DNA of 64,000 nucleotides, from positions 55,229-119,228 of the forward strand of contig JALFYY010000024.1 in the NCBI GenBank assembly GCA_022783865.1, read 5' to 3'. Shown one piece after another: positions 18,401 to 28,000 of the stretch (positions are counted from its first letter, which is position 1; every line of letters begins with the position of its first letter). Below the pieces are notes generated by a model that was given only the letters and a program-made list of their open reading frames with translations, did not search any database and was not told the DNA's origin. Origin of the DNA: Bacteroidales bacterium. Its GTDB lineage: Bacteria; Bacteroidota; Bacteroidia; Bacteroidales; Paludibacteraceae. The position numbers and the translations under genes are program-made.

Positions 18401-19097
18401 TTTCAGGTGTCTCGGTTTCTTCTTCAGTAATGAAAGTAATCCAGAACTTCTCGCTCCACTCGTCGGTAGCCGTATTGACAGCTGCAACATAATAACCCTC
18501 AATAGTTGTCAAAGGAGTATTGTTGCCAATACTATAAACCTTGGTATAAGAATGGTTGACATACTTGGTGGTATTGCAAGCAATAGCCACCATCAGTTCG
18601 TAGGAATTATCGGTGTTGAAGAATTTCTTCGTCAGGAGTTTACCCACTTCCACTTGTGCCACTTTCGTTTCGTTTTCCGCCAAAACAATATCATCCTCTA
18701 TCGAACCGACTTCTTTTAACGCAGCATCGTACACCGTGACTTTGTAGCCGGAAATAAAAGTCTCCGTCCATGTGTCATGTTTGATAGTGGTTTTCTTATA
18801 CGTCATAGTATAAATCCACACTTCACCATTAGGCGCTTCCAAATAGCCTTGCACATCCGCCTGAGGCAATGCGGTAATAGCATAGTCGTAGAGAGCAGCT
18901 TCGGCTGCGGTTGTCTTGGCACGCTGCAACGCAGGCGAATCAGCACCCATCGAATGCACATTGTTTTGCTTAGGCATAAAAGCAAACGCATTACGACCAA
19001 AACGATTGACAGCAAGATTATTGCTCTCAAGAACGGGACTTGCAATAGCCGACAACGCCAAAGCGACACCCATCAAACAAGATAAAAGCTTCTTCAT
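15459..19097 (-). CDS. Large T9SS cargo protein with GLUG-like repeats
   Basis: About 1212 residues from the MKKLLSCLMGVALALS start; the track start at 19136 adds 13 residues without support. After the signal peptide comes a long region of unknown fold, then from about residue 640 to 1000 a right-handed-helix-like region. It begins with FTGTLDGQNHIVANLKL and contains repeats such as GLVGKASLYTAVSECSFDG and GGIVSSIMNNAGIISDCHV, which resemble GLUG motifs. A beta-sandwich near 1080-1150 precedes the type-A sorting domain TIRVYSLLGARLMEGYS...LSAGVYII, ending VALR. Predicted to cross the outer membrane by T9SS and be surface-attached or released. Function is unknown. Confidence 0.88.
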   Translation of the reverse strand: MKKLLSCLMGVALALSAIASPVLESNNLAVNRFGRNAFAFMPKQNNVHSMGADSPALQRAKTTAAEAALYDYAITALPQADVQGYLEAPNGEVWIYTMTYKKTTIKHDTWTETFISGYKVTVYDAALKEVGSIEDDIVLAENETKVAQVEVGKLLTKKFFNTDNSYELMVAIACNTTKYVNHSYTKVYSIGNNTPLTTIEGYYVAAVNTATDEWSEKFWITFITEEETETPEINGIMNTVDYVFKTYKYAGYSGLDLEHPALAVRVPAMTIAGENAIPFSSVAYNGKPYFAVNRMKYCWYQDPFDQTNDNPTPDNELICELYTTADSWATTAKLYSTTIVSSDATIDDCYYLYHGTFSWEDISFGRYTSDGTPSLIITREHFVPSQDDYSYDYFVVKAAPQGTTAEGEKIVDLAQNVAFAYFMNDIPGQAPQVMFIKEETSASYLFSFVNLLTGKEEFFLPSNLGNNISLTTSTDRIATADGYLLYCPQVRGESDKDGNVYTSVAYVRTDGTIDHIDRLNMGKDIDLAQIYPYVDAYNPYLLNLDDAREYLVLVRRRDVSGEVGNHEELLIISSNPEKDYLLQLTPDETWGTLANIALLNTDNDNPKLCVIYINDEYMMTSVLYSLPFVLYEQGDGSAANPYVITSVGGLEQIKADPTAHYIIGCDFDAGGYEINRTKTFNFTGTLDGQNHIVANLKLAGRPLLPFVNSTGGTSVEATTGIVRNINFINPVYNATGSNQGMLIGNATGATLSNIHVYGGKVSSAESIAGLVGKASLYTAVSECSFDGEVVCTTDEGAAGIAGTIHTSSTINACAVSGTIKGGSLVGGIVSSIMNNAGIISDCHVAANITGAYTIGGIAGESRRPLIQNCHVEGALCATSSSRWGGGPMLGGIVGDLYPEVTPEDGSEIVDHAAVIKGCYVNLASLTFTGELAEEAWAGQNNTMHRIVGRSSINNEPEIIGYDADDNPVYGNPVAVEPGLVDNYAVVTLAKVDADIEDAATTTEGKSLAVADTDKAFFEGLGWKYGTEVAQPWAVLSDEAHPALWFEGGIIVTQPVETTVNEGDEFAIEVFLAGDQITEEMFGGMTLAVADETIIALTDKSFTDGVVLLTFNALKVGNTTVAIGLNGKTATIAVTVLPKGTAVDNVVAEGTHITIADRIATAQDCTIRVYSLLGARLMEGYSIVDLNRLSAGVYIITATTANGATSSLKVALR

Positions 19098-19187
19098 AAT
19101 ACAAATAAGTTTAGTTATACACCTTAAAAACAGCAACCTTGGCTATACGGATTAAGCCTTTCGGTTGACTATCTACCTTTAAGTTTG

Positions 19188-19218
19188 CAAAGATACGAAT
19201 AATATTTGGAATATGCAA
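19188..19218 (-). promoter_or_regulatory. Promoter of the GLUG-repeat cargo gene
   Basis: TTG, 20 nt, TATCTTTG on the minus strand. The leader is about 85 nt. Confidence 0.6.
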
Positions 19219-19296
19219 GAAAAGAAATTTTTTACTAAGGAGCAAAGACAATGAACAAAAGCCTAATTAACAATGGAGGCATTTTCTACCACTCAT

Positions 19297-19319
19297 ACGA
19301 GGTACACATCGTCTCTACA
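19297..19319 (+). repeat. REP-like palindrome, GACGATGT core, one mismatch
   Basis: ACGAGGTACACATCGTC then TCTACA. It is a single-base variant of the copies at 5.56 and 48.34 kb. Confidence 0.6.
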
Positions 19320-19345
19320 CAATTATTACTCAGTTATCTAATTCC

Positions 19346-19372
19346 TCAAACGGAGCACGCTCCGTCTCTACA
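19346..19372 (+). repeat. REP-like palindrome, ACGGAGC core
   Basis: ACGGAGC-AC-GCTCCGT followed by CTCTACA. It lies 27 bp from the preceding palindrome, so the two form a pair, and its end overlaps the ybeY stop region. Confidence 0.7.
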
Positions 19373-19790
19373 GGAGGGAATGCCAACGGGCAAGGGCACG
19401 CTCTTCTTTTCCGGTCATAACGGCTTTGGTCTCCGGAGTCTTGTCGCCTTGTCCCGTAAGATGAAGTACTCCGTGAATAATAATACGCAAAAGCTCTTCA
19501 TCAAAAGAAGTACCGGCTTGTTCTGCATTGGTACGGACCGTATCCAAACTAATGAAAATATCACCCGAAAGCGTCTCACCTTGCGAATAGTCGAAAGTAA
19601 TGACATCGGTATAGTAGTCGTGCTGCAAGAATTGGCGATTGACCGCCAAAATACGCTCATCATCACAGAAGATATAAGTAATATCACCCACTTTCTTGCC
19701 ATAGTCAGCCGCTACGGCACGTATCCATGCACGGACACGCGCCTGAGAGAAAACGGGAAGAGCAATATTGTCAGTGGTGAAGGAAAGCAT
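19368..19790 (-). CDS. ybeY: Endoribonuclease YbeY, rRNA maturation and quality control
   Basis: A 140-residue protein that fits YbeY, the metal-dependent RNase needed for 16S rRNA 3' maturation and 70S quality control. Conserved ITYIFCDDERILAVN, HDYYTDVITFDY and SGDIFIS are present. The metal motif reads HGVLHLTGQGDK: the first two His are kept, but where the family has a third His this protein has GDK, so Asp may serve as ligand. Preceded by the AT-rich leader repeat; the next upstream gene is the SpmAB fusion. Confidence 0.92.
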   Translation of the reverse strand: MLSFTTDNIALPVFSQARVRAWIRAVAADYGKKVGDITYIFCDDERILAVNRQFLQHDYYTDVITFDYSQGETLSGDIFISLDTVRTNAEQAGTSFDEELLRIIIHGVLHLTGQGDKTPETKAVMTGKEERALARWHSLL

Positions 19791-19820
19791 AAACAGTTAA
19801 TAGTTAACAGTTAATATTCA
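19791..19820 (-). promoter_or_regulatory. AT-rich leader repeat before ybeY
   Basis: Immediately upstream of the ATG the minus strand reads a TTAACTGTTAACTATTAACTGTTT-type sequence. Near-identical stretches abut the Pif1-helicase start (23348) and the Nudix start (46420). Confidence 0.5.
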
Positions 19821-19833
19821 ATATTTGATATTT

Positions 19834-19859
19834 TAGACGCGATGAATCGCGTCTATACA
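19834..19859 (+). repeat. REP-like palindrome, GACGCGAT core
   Basis: GACGCGAT-GA-ATCGCGTC followed by TATACA. Same architecture as the other palindromes with a third core sequence. Confidence 0.65.
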
Positions 19860-19896
19860 ATTACTCAATTAGTCAATTATTCAATTCCTCAGTTCA

Positions 19897-21129
19897 TCAA
19901 TAAAAGAATATATACCCTATACAGATGGCAGCGATGATACCGGCAAGGTCGGCAATGAGTCCGCATACAACGGCATAACGGCTTTCTTTGATACCCACAT
20001 AACCGAAATAGACCGCCAGAATATAGAAAGTAGTGTCGGTGGAAGCCTGCAGGATAGACACCAACCGCCCTACGAACGAATCGGCACCGTATTGCGTCAT
20101 TGCATCCACCATCAGTCCACGTGCACCGCTGCCGCTCAGCGGTTTCATCAATGCCGTAGGCAATGCCGGTACGAAATCGGTATTCAGTCCTATCCATCCG
20201 AAAAAGACCGCCAACGCACGAATAAGCAAATCCATCGCACCGGAAGCACGAAACATACCCACCGCCACAAGTATGGCTATGAGATAAGGTATAATGCCCA
20301 CCGCCGTCTTGAAACCGTCTTTGGCTCCATCGATAAAAGCATCGTACACATTGACTTTTTTGACCATCGCTGTAATGATGAAACAGCATATCACCGCCAA
20401 CAGAATGACACTGGAAAGGACCGACGACCACTTGACAAGTGTGGGCTCGGGCAAACGGTTTGCCACGTATAGCAATCCGCCCACTATCAAGGTCAGACAG
20501 ACAACGGTTCCCATAATGACTTTATCGAAGATATTGATACGTTGTGCAATACAAACAGAGACAAGTCCAGCCAAAGTGGAAAAATAGGTAGCCAGCATAA
20601 TAGGCAGAAAGACATCGGTCGGATTGGCTGCACCCAACTGAGCACGATAGACCATTACACTTACGGGGATGAGTGTCAATCCAGAAGTATTCAGTACCAG
20701 GAACATAATCATGGCATTCGATGCTTTCTCCTTATGGGGATTGATTTCCTGCAGTTCCTGCATGGCTTTGAGTCCCATAGGTGTAGCAGCGTTATCGAGT
20801 CCGAGCATATTGGCGGAGATATTCATAAACATGCTGCCGAAAGCGGGATGCCCTTTGGGTACTTCGGGGAAGATACGGCTAAAGAAAGGCGCTACTGCAC
20901 GTGAGAAACCCTGCACTATTCCACCCCGTTCGCCTATCTTCATGATACCCAACCACAAAGTAAGAACACCGGTAAGTCCGAGCGAAATCTCGAATCCAGT
21001 CTTGGCAGAAGAAAAAGTGGAGTTGAGTATCTGCGTGAAAATATCGGTCTGTCCGTATGCAAAGAATTGCACGCAGCCAACCGCCACCGCTACCAAAACA
21101 AGCCCTATCCAAATATAGTTGAGTACCAT
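19897..21129 (-). CDS. SpmA-SpmB fusion, nucleoside-recognition Gate domain membrane protein
   Basis: A 410-residue polytopic inner-membrane protein with about ten transmembrane helices. The N-terminal half contains NISANMLGLDNAATPMGLKAM, the SpmA signature. The C-terminal half has PTALMKPLSGSGARGLMVDAM and ILQASTDTTFYILAVYFG, the SpmB signatures. In Firmicutes these are separate proteins acting in spore-core dehydration; in non-sporulating Bacteroidetes the fused form is common and its role is not established. It carries two Gate-type domains, suggesting a transporter. It has its own promoter. Confidence 0.88.
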   Translation of the reverse strand: MVLNYIWIGLVLVAVAVGCVQFFAYGQTDIFTQILNSTFSSAKTGFEISLGLTGVLTLWLGIMKIGERGGIVQGFSRAVAPFFSRIFPEVPKGHPAFGSMFMNISANMLGLDNAATPMGLKAMQELQEINPHKEKASNAMIMFLVLNTSGLTLIPVSVMVYRAQLGAANPTDVFLPIMLATYFSTLAGLVSVCIAQRINIFDKVIMGTVVCLTLIVGGLLYVANRLPEPTLVKWSSVLSSVILLAVICCFIITAMVKKVNVYDAFIDGAKDGFKTAVGIIPYLIAILVAVGMFRASGAMDLLIRALAVFFGWIGLNTDFVPALPTALMKPLSGSGARGLMVDAMTQYGADSFVGRLVSILQASTDTTFYILAVYFGYVGIKESRYAVVCGLIADLAGIIAAICIGYIFFY

Positions 21130-21158
21130 CGGGAGACAATCATCATACTAACATCGTG

Positions 21159-21189
21159 CAAAGATACTACTATTTTGCGGATATGCAAA
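21159..21189 (-). promoter_or_regulatory. SpmAB-fusion promoter
   Basis: TTTG, 19 nt, TATCTTTG on the minus strand. Predicted leader is about 25 nt. Confidence 0.6.
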
Positions 21190-21226
21190 ACGGACAATCC
21201 AATATTTGATATCCAGCATTTGATAT

Positions 21227-23347
21227 TCAATATTGTGTTTTCTTAGTTTTGGCAGGCTGTTTAGGGAGAATACCCTGCTCAGCCATATAGCTGAAGACGG
21301 TTTGCAATATATCGTCGCCCCACAAGAGATATTTCTTGCTACCGAAACCCTTGATTTTCCGCAGTTCCTGCTTTGTCTGAGGCAAGCGGCCGGCTATATC
21401 CAGCAAAATAGCATTCGACGCCAATTGGAAAGCAGACAAACCGTAGTCGTCCGCCCTGAGTTTGCGCAACTGCCGCAAGGCTTTGAGCAAAAGCGGATGA
21501 GGGCAACCGGCAGTATTGAGCATCTGTTCGTTACCCCACGAAGAGAAGTGCACATCGGCAGGGTTGAATCCGGCACGCGCACGGAAATAGCAATCAATTG
21601 CCGGTTCAGCGGGAATGGCATTCATTATTATCCGTTTGCGTTCCAAATCTTGCAAGAACTCTTCTGCCAAAGCATCGAAGAAGCGTGCATCCGCCCTGTT
21701 GCCGGTAGTGACAGGCGCCTGCTGCCACCGGGTCAGGATATCCTGCAAGCGAGGCGAGAAATACTCGGCTGCAGCCTGTAAGCGTGTCTTCAGAAAAGCA
21801 TCGTCAGGCGCAGCGGCAGAGAGAATCTTGCGCAGTTGCTCCTGAAAGCGTCCGCCCACTCCGGTCAGGTTTTCCAACACGGGTTGCAATTGCAAAAGAA
21901 ACTGTGCAACAGCATCGGAATAGGACGGATGTTTGGCAACAAAAGTGCGCATCGCTGCTAATTGCTGCAAGGCAGGACGGAAATCGAAAAGCGAGCAACA
22001 GAGCGCAATCCAATAGTCTTTCGCCGCTCCCTGATAACGGTTCTGCACTTCGTCGATAGGCGGTTGGCTATCGGTAAACGCCAGTACAGCAGCATCGTTG
22101 GTAAGGGCGTTATCCGGTATAGGATTGAGCAGGACAATGCCCTCCAAGGTACGGCAACGGGACAAAGCGACATAGATTTGTCCGCAGGCAAAAGCATCCG
22201 CCGCATCAATTACGACATGGTCGAAAGTAAGCCCTTGCGCCTTGTGGATAGTGACAGCCCACGCCAAACGCAAAGGAAAGTGAGAGAAGGTGCCGACAAT
22301 TTCGGTTTTAATCTCATCCGACTCATTATCCGTGATATAACGTACATTTTCCCAAGTCATGGCAGGGACATCAATGGTTTCGCCATCGCCACAGTCAACC
22401 CAAACGTGTTCGTCTTCAAGTGTCGTAACAATGCCCAATTTGCCATTGTAGAACTGCTTTTCGGGACGGATATCATTACGGGTAAACATCACTCTTGCTC
22501 CCGCTTTGAGCGTGAGTTCCCTATCCATCGGATAAGCAGATTCGGGGAAAGTGCCCGTAACAACGGCTTTATAGGTATAAGACGGTTCGGCAATACGGTC
22601 CAATTCCCTCTGATTGACTTGGTCCACCTTGTAGTTGTGGGTGGAAAGGATGATATGGTAGTCGGTGTCATCGTTTTGAAAATCCTTCTGATAACAGGCA
22701 TTCAGCCGTTGCCGGTTCTCAGCAGTGAGACAATTGTTCCTCACCTGGTTGAGGATAGCAATAAAGTGCGAATCGTGCTGGCGGAAGATATGGTCAAACT
22801 CTATATAGACAGGGTTGAGGGTCTGCATAACCCGGCTTTGGAAGAAATAAGGACCGGCATAGTATTCGCGCAGCATTTGCCAATCATCGTCCCTCACTAC
22901 GGGCGAGAGCTGGAACAAGTCGCCGATAAACAGGACCTGTACACCGCCAAAGGGCAGATCGGGTTGGTGCTTGAAATGCCGTAGCACCGCATCGACAGTA
23001 TCGAGCAAATCGGAGCGCACCATACTGATTTCGTCAATGACAAGAAGTTCGAGATTATGAATCACCTTCCGTTTCTGTCCGCGCATCTGCATCTCCGCAA
23101 AAAGTGTCCGCCGGGCAGAGGGAGTGGGAAGAAAGACTTGCGGCGGGAGTTGGAAAAAGGAATGGATAGTGACTCCTTCAGCATTGATAGCCGCCACACC
23201 CGTAGGCGCTACCACCGCCATCCGCTTTGATGTCTGCATCTGCAGACTACGGAGAAAAGTGGTCTTTCCCGTACCGGCTTTTCCGGTAATGAAAAGGCAA
23301 CGGTTGGTATTGCGTATGTATTGCCCGGCTAACTGATAGGCGTCCAT
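21227..23347 (-). CDS. Pif1-like superfamily 1 DNA helicase with C-terminal HRDC domain
   Basis: A 706-residue cytoplasmic helicase. Walker A ITGKAGTGKTTFLRSL lies at residues 19-34, followed by APTGVAAINAEGVTIHSFF (motif Ia region), Walker B ELLVIDEISMVRSD, GDLFQLSPVV (motif III), and the UvrD-like C-terminal motif WAVTIHKAQGLTFDHVVID with YVALSRCRTLEGI. The last ~80 residues (LLKALRQLRKLRADDYG, KIKGFGSKKYLLWG) form an HRDC nucleic-acid-binding domain. Pif1 helicases unwind 5'-3' and resolve G-quadruplexes and forks in studied members. The AT-rich leader repeat abuts the start codon. Confidence 0.9.
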   Translation of the reverse strand: MDAYQLAGQYIRNTNRCLFITGKAGTGKTTFLRSLQMQTSKRMAVVAPTGVAAINAEGVTIHSFFQLPPQVFLPTPSARRTLFAEMQMRGQKRKVIHNLELLVIDEISMVRSDLLDTVDAVLRHFKHQPDLPFGGVQVLFIGDLFQLSPVVRDDDWQMLREYYAGPYFFQSRVMQTLNPVYIEFDHIFRQHDSHFIAILNQVRNNCLTAENRQRLNACYQKDFQNDDTDYHIILSTHNYKVDQVNQRELDRIAEPSYTYKAVVTGTFPESAYPMDRELTLKAGARVMFTRNDIRPEKQFYNGKLGIVTTLEDEHVWVDCGDGETIDVPAMTWENVRYITDNESDEIKTEIVGTFSHFPLRLAWAVTIHKAQGLTFDHVVIDAADAFACGQIYVALSRCRTLEGIVLLNPIPDNALTNDAAVLAFTDSQPPIDEVQNRYQGAAKDYWIALCCSLFDFRPALQQLAAMRTFVAKHPSYSDAVAQFLLQLQPVLENLTGVGGRFQEQLRKILSAAAPDDAFLKTRLQAAAEYFSPRLQDILTRWQQAPVTTGNRADARFFDALAEEFLQDLERKRIIMNAIPAEPAIDCYFRARAGFNPADVHFSSWGNEQMLNTAGCPHPLLLKALRQLRKLRADDYGLSAFQLASNAILLDIAGRLPQTKQELRKIKGFGSKKYLLWGDDILQTVFSYMAEQGILPKQPAKTKKTQY

Positions 23348-23383
23348 AAACAGTTAATAGTTAATAATTAATAGTTAATATTG
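23348..23383 (-). promoter_or_regulatory. AT-rich leader repeat before the Pif1-like gene
   Basis: The plus strand reads AAACAGTTAATAGTTAATAA and continues with ATTAATAGTTAATATT, directly adjacent to the start codon. Same element as at 19791 and 46420. Confidence 0.5.
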
Positions 23384-23446
23384 CATTAACGAGTGATGTA
23401 CGACAAATATTAATATTTATAATAGACAAAGTAGATTCCGTTGTTA

Positions 23447-23490
23447 TATCCATATAGTATCCCTAAAGTATCCCTAAGGTATCCCTAAAG
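23447..23490 (+). repeat. 11-bp array, TATCCCTAAAG family, four units
   Basis: TATCCATATAG, TATCCCTAAAG, TATCCCTAAGG, TATCCCTAAAG, then GAAACC. It lies in the gap between the efflux operon and the helicase gene. Confidence 0.8.
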
Positions 23491-23563
23491 GAAACCTTAA
23501 CATACAGTGGCTACCTGAAAGCTACATAGGATTAAGATATATTAACAATTATAGTCAACCACA

Positions 23564-25006
23564 CTATTTGTCCTTTTTGCGCTTGGGGGTTTTGGCTTTG
23601 TTGTCCGCCGGGACAGATTGCTCATCGGGGACTTGCCAGCCGCCACCGAGACTCTTATAGAGTTGCACAACCGCCAACAGTTCGTCGCGTATGGCATTGC
23701 TCAGTCCGATCTGCGCATCGAAATAACCACGCTGGGCATCCAGAACATCCATGTAGTTGATTACCCCGTTGATATACTGCAACTGCGCCAAGTCAAGATA
23801 GCTCCGTGCAGAGTTCTCCAAGCTGACACGCATCTCATATATTTCCTGCATCTTATTGTAGTTGACAATGGCGTTGTGGGTCTCCTTGAAGGCATTGAGC
23901 ACCGCTTTTTCGTAGGCATACGTCTCGGCTTCGTAGGCAGCTTTCGAGGCTTTCCAAGCTGCACGGAGTTTGCCCCAGTTGAAGATAGGGGTCAGCAGCG
24001 AGGCAGCCACCGTTTCGTAGGGCGAACGGAAGAAAGCCGCCATATCGAGGGTTTCGACACCTGCACCCGCCGTGAGCCGAATGCGCGGGAACATATCGGT
24101 GTATGCCACCCCCATCTGCGCATGGATTGCAACAAGGCGTTGCTCCGCCTGACGGATATCGGGACGGCGTTCGAGCAAATCAGAGGGCAAACCTACAGGG
24201 AGGTTGTCGGGCAAAGTGAAGTCGGTGAGCAGTTTGCCCCGTTCAACCGCCCGGGGATAGTCACCCGTAAGGAAAGCTATATCGCTCTCTTTGAGAGCAA
24301 TACGCCGTTCGAGGTCCGGCACCAGCGCCGCCGTGCGTGCATGCTCGACCACTGCCTGACGATAGGAGGTTTCGGATGTGAGTCCGCCTTCGAAACGTAT
24401 CTTTGCCAGTTGCAAGCCCTCTTCACGGGCTTTGAGCGTTTGCCGGACAATCTCAAGTTCGGTATCAAGTGCCACGAGCTCGTAGTAGGCTTGCGCCACC
24501 TCGGAAACGATGGTCATCTGCAAGGCACGCTGCGCTTCGACCGTCTGCAAGTACTGTGCGACGCTCGCCGTTCTGCCCCACCTGAGATTGCCCCAGAGGT
24601 CAATCTCCCACGAGAAGAGGAGTTGGACATCGAAAGTATTGACGGCTTTGAGGGCATCGCCGCCATGGTTTTCGCGCTCGTAGTTATCGTTGACCCTGCC
24701 ACTGATATTCGGAATCAAAGCCGCCGTGGAAATGCGTTTGCGCTCTGCCATTTCACGGATTCGGGCTGAGGCTATGAGCATGTCTTTGTTGTAGTCCAAC
24801 GCTTGATTGATAATCTGCATTAGGGACGAGTCGGCATATACCTGCCACCACTGCATGTCGCCCATACTCACAGAGTCCTGCCCCGCTATGATGCTGTCAG
24901 GCAGTTGCAAGTCGGGACGGGCATAAGGTTTACCCACCTTGCACGAGGAGAGCCCCACGAAGCCAATCAGGAGCAACAAACAGATATACAGGTATTTCGT
25001 TTTCAT
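23564..25006 (-). CDS. RND efflux outer-membrane factor, TolC/OprM (NodT) lipoprotein
   Basis: A 480-residue protein with a lipoprotein signal ending LSSC and two repeats of the outer-membrane efflux protein family. Landmarks are the IDLWGNLRWGR region, GLTSETSYRQAVVEHART, DLLERRPDIRQAEQRLVA and TPIFNWGKLRAAWKASKAAYE. It ends in a strongly basic tail (KAKTPKRKKDK). It forms the trimeric exit duct through the outer membrane for the adjacent pump. Last gene of the three-gene operon; its ATG overlaps the pump stop codon by 4 nt, so it is probably translationally coupled. Confidence 0.95.
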   Translation of the reverse strand: MKTKYLYICLLLLIGFVGLSSCKVGKPYARPDLQLPDSIIAGQDSVSMGDMQWWQVYADSSLMQIINQALDYNKDMLIASARIREMAERKRISTAALIPNISGRVNDNYERENHGGDALKAVNTFDVQLLFSWEIDLWGNLRWGRTASVAQYLQTVEAQRALQMTIVSEVAQAYYELVALDTELEIVRQTLKAREEGLQLAKIRFEGGLTSETSYRQAVVEHARTAALVPDLERRIALKESDIAFLTGDYPRAVERGKLLTDFTLPDNLPVGLPSDLLERRPDIRQAEQRLVAIHAQMGVAYTDMFPRIRLTAGAGVETLDMAAFFRSPYETVAASLLTPIFNWGKLRAAWKASKAAYEAETYAYEKAVLNAFKETHNAIVNYNKMQEIYEMRVSLENSARSYLDLAQLQYINGVINYMDVLDAQRGYFDAQIGLSNAIRDELLAVVQLYKSLGGGWQVPDEQSVPADNKAKTPKRKKDK

Positions 25007-28000
25007 GACTGTTTCTTATTCAACTTGTTGACAAGCGGCATTTGCCTGAGCATCTGTTTGGGAGAACGCAAGCGGGCTGTCAGTTTATAGACCCAAACGA
25101 AGAAGAAAGGCACCAAGATGATGCCAAAGACGATGGCGAAAATCATACCGAAGAACACACCTACACCGATGGCTTGCCTGCTGGCAGAGCCCGGTCCGCT
25201 TGCCAAAACCATCGGCAACATGCCCAAGACGAACGCCAAAGAGGTCATAAGAATCGGGCGGAAACGCAAGCGAGCCGCTTCGGTCGCCGCATGAACAAGG
25301 TTATCGCCCGCATCGACACGGACCTTGGCGAACTCCACAATCAGTATGGCATTCTTAGCCGCCAAGCCCATGAGCATGACGAGTCCGATTTGGAAATAAG
25401 CATTGTTTTCGAGCCCACAGACAAGTATGCCCAAGTAAGCTCCGAGCACCGCAACCGGCAACGAAAGCAATACCGCAACGGGCAACGTCCAACTCTCGTA
25501 TTGCGCCGCCAAGAAGAGGAAAACGAAAAGGAAGACGAGCCCGAGGACGAGCCCCGTTTGCCCACCTGCCTGCTTTTCCTGGAAGGAGAGTCCGCTCCAT
25601 TCGAGACTGATATTGTCGGGCAGGCGGTCTGCTACTATTTGTTCCATAATCTGCATTGCCTGACCTGAACTATAGCCCTGCGCCGCCGCTCCACGGATAA
25701 CCGACGAAGTGAACATGTTGAAACGCTTGATACTGCCCGGTCCGGTGGTATAGGCGGCATTGCCCAAAGCGGTGAGCGGCACCATCGTACCATCGGAGGA
25801 ACGGACAAAGTAGAGGTTGATATTCTCCTTGTGTTCACGATAGGGACTATCGGCTTGAATATAAACACGATAGATACGGTTGAACATATTGAAGTCGTTC
25901 ACATAGACGGAACCTGTATAGGCTTTCATGGTAGAGAACACGTCCGCCATAGGTATGCCGAGCATCTTTACACGGTCGCGGTCCACATCGAAATAGAGCT
26001 GGGGTATGTCGGCTTGCAGAGAGGAGGACAATCCTGCCAGCTCTTTGTGCTGCGAAGCATAGAAAAGGAGCGTGTCGGTGGCTTGTACAAGGTCGTCGAA
26101 AGTGGCATCACCACGGGCTTGAAGCTGCAATTCGAAACCGCCCGAGGAGCCCAAACCGGGAATAACAGGCGGCGTAGAGAGATAGACACGGCATTCGGGA
26201 TAGAGGTCGAATTCCCGGCGGACATCTGCCATAATAGCGTCGATGGTAGTCTGTTTGCGCTCTTCCCATGGCTTGAGAATAACCGTCAGTTCGGCACGCG
26301 CCTGATTGCTGCCCACACGGGGACTGCTACCCGTAACATTCTGCACATATTCGACATAGGGGTTCTGCATCAAATAGCCGACAGCCCTGTCGGTGACCAA
26401 TCGGGTGCGCTCAAGTGTCGCCCCTTCCGGCAGTTCGAGCTCGACCTTGAAGTAGCCTTGATCCTCCATGGGCAAGAAGCCCGAAGGCATGAAACGGTTC
26501 AGCAGGAAGACAGCCACGAGCATTATTCCGAAAGCCGCCATAACACGACGGGGCTGACGGATAACCCGCGCAATGATATCCACATAGCGGCTATTGCCTT
26601 TTGCCACCCACCCGTTGATTTTGCGGAAGACAATGTTCTTCGGTTCACCGCTGTTCGGGCGCAAGATGATGGCACAAAGAGCAGGACTCAACGTGAGTGC
26701 TACAACGGTAGAGATGAGTACCGAAACGGCAATGGTGATAGTGAATTGACGATAGAGCAATCCGGTGATACCGCTCAGAAAACTGACCGGCACAAATACG
26801 GCACAGAGCACCAAAGAGGTAGCAATAATAGCACCCGTGAGATTACCCATTGCTTTTTTGGTTGCCTCGTAGGGCGACAGATGCTCCGTCTCCATAATCT
26901 GTTCGACGGCTTCCACCACAACTATCGCATCGTCCACCACAATACCGATGGCAAGCACTAATCCCAAAAGGGTCAGTATGTTCAATGAGAAACCGAAGAC
27001 GAGCATAAAGCCGAAAGTGCCAATCAACGAGATGGGCACCGCTATCATTGGTATAAGCGTTGCACGCCAACTTTGCAGCGACAGGAACACCACCAAAACC
27101 ACCAAAAGCAGGGCTTCGAAAAGAGTCTTATAGACCTCGTGGATTGACTCCGAGATATAAGTGGTCATGTCGAACGGTATCTCATAATGCAGTCCCTCGG
27201 GGAAATTACGGCTGATTTCTTCCATTGCCTGCTTGACATCTTTCGCCACTTGGATAGCATTGGCACCCGGCAATGTATAGATGCCCAATACGGCCGCATT
27301 CCCGCCATTCAGTCCGCTTTCGGTATTATACGAAGCCGCCTCCAACGACACTCTTGCCACGTCTTTCAAACGAATGATAGAGCCATTGGTATTGGCACGG
27401 ATAACGATGTCCTCGAACTGGTTGACCGACGAGAGACGGCCTTGTGCGGTAATAGGAATGGTGATGTCAACCGACTGAACAGGTTGCTGCCCCATGACGC
27501 CGGCTGCCGATTCGCGGTTCTGGTCCTTCAAGGCATTCTGTACGTCCTGCACGGTAATGCCGAAGTTGGCCATCTTGTCGGGCTGCACCCAGATCTGCAT
27601 AGCGTAGTAGCGACTACCGATATTGGACACACGCCCTACGCCGGGGATACGCCGCAAGACATCCAACACATTGATGGTGGCAAAGTTACTGAGATATATC
27701 TCATCGAACTTCGCATCGGAAGACATAAGGCAAAGCGTCATCAACTGACTTGAAGCCTGCTTGGAAACGGAAAGTCCGTTTTGCACCACCTCCACCGGCA
27801 GACGGCTTTCCGCCAGTTTTACACGGTTCTGTATTTCAACCGCCGCCAAGTCAGGGTCGGTGGAAATATCGAAAGTAACCGTAGCCGTGAAGCCGCCCGA
27901 ATTGGAACTGCTCGACTCCATATAGAGCATACCGGGCGTGCCGTTGAGTTCCTGCTCGATGGGCGTTGCCACAGCCTGCGATACGGTAAGCGCACTGGCT

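Noticed and set aside
19897-21129. Sporulation capacity suggested by SpmA/SpmB
   Set aside because: The fused form is common in non-sporulating Bacteroidetes and no other sporulation gene is present; CotH proteins here are T9SS cargo, not spore-coat genes.
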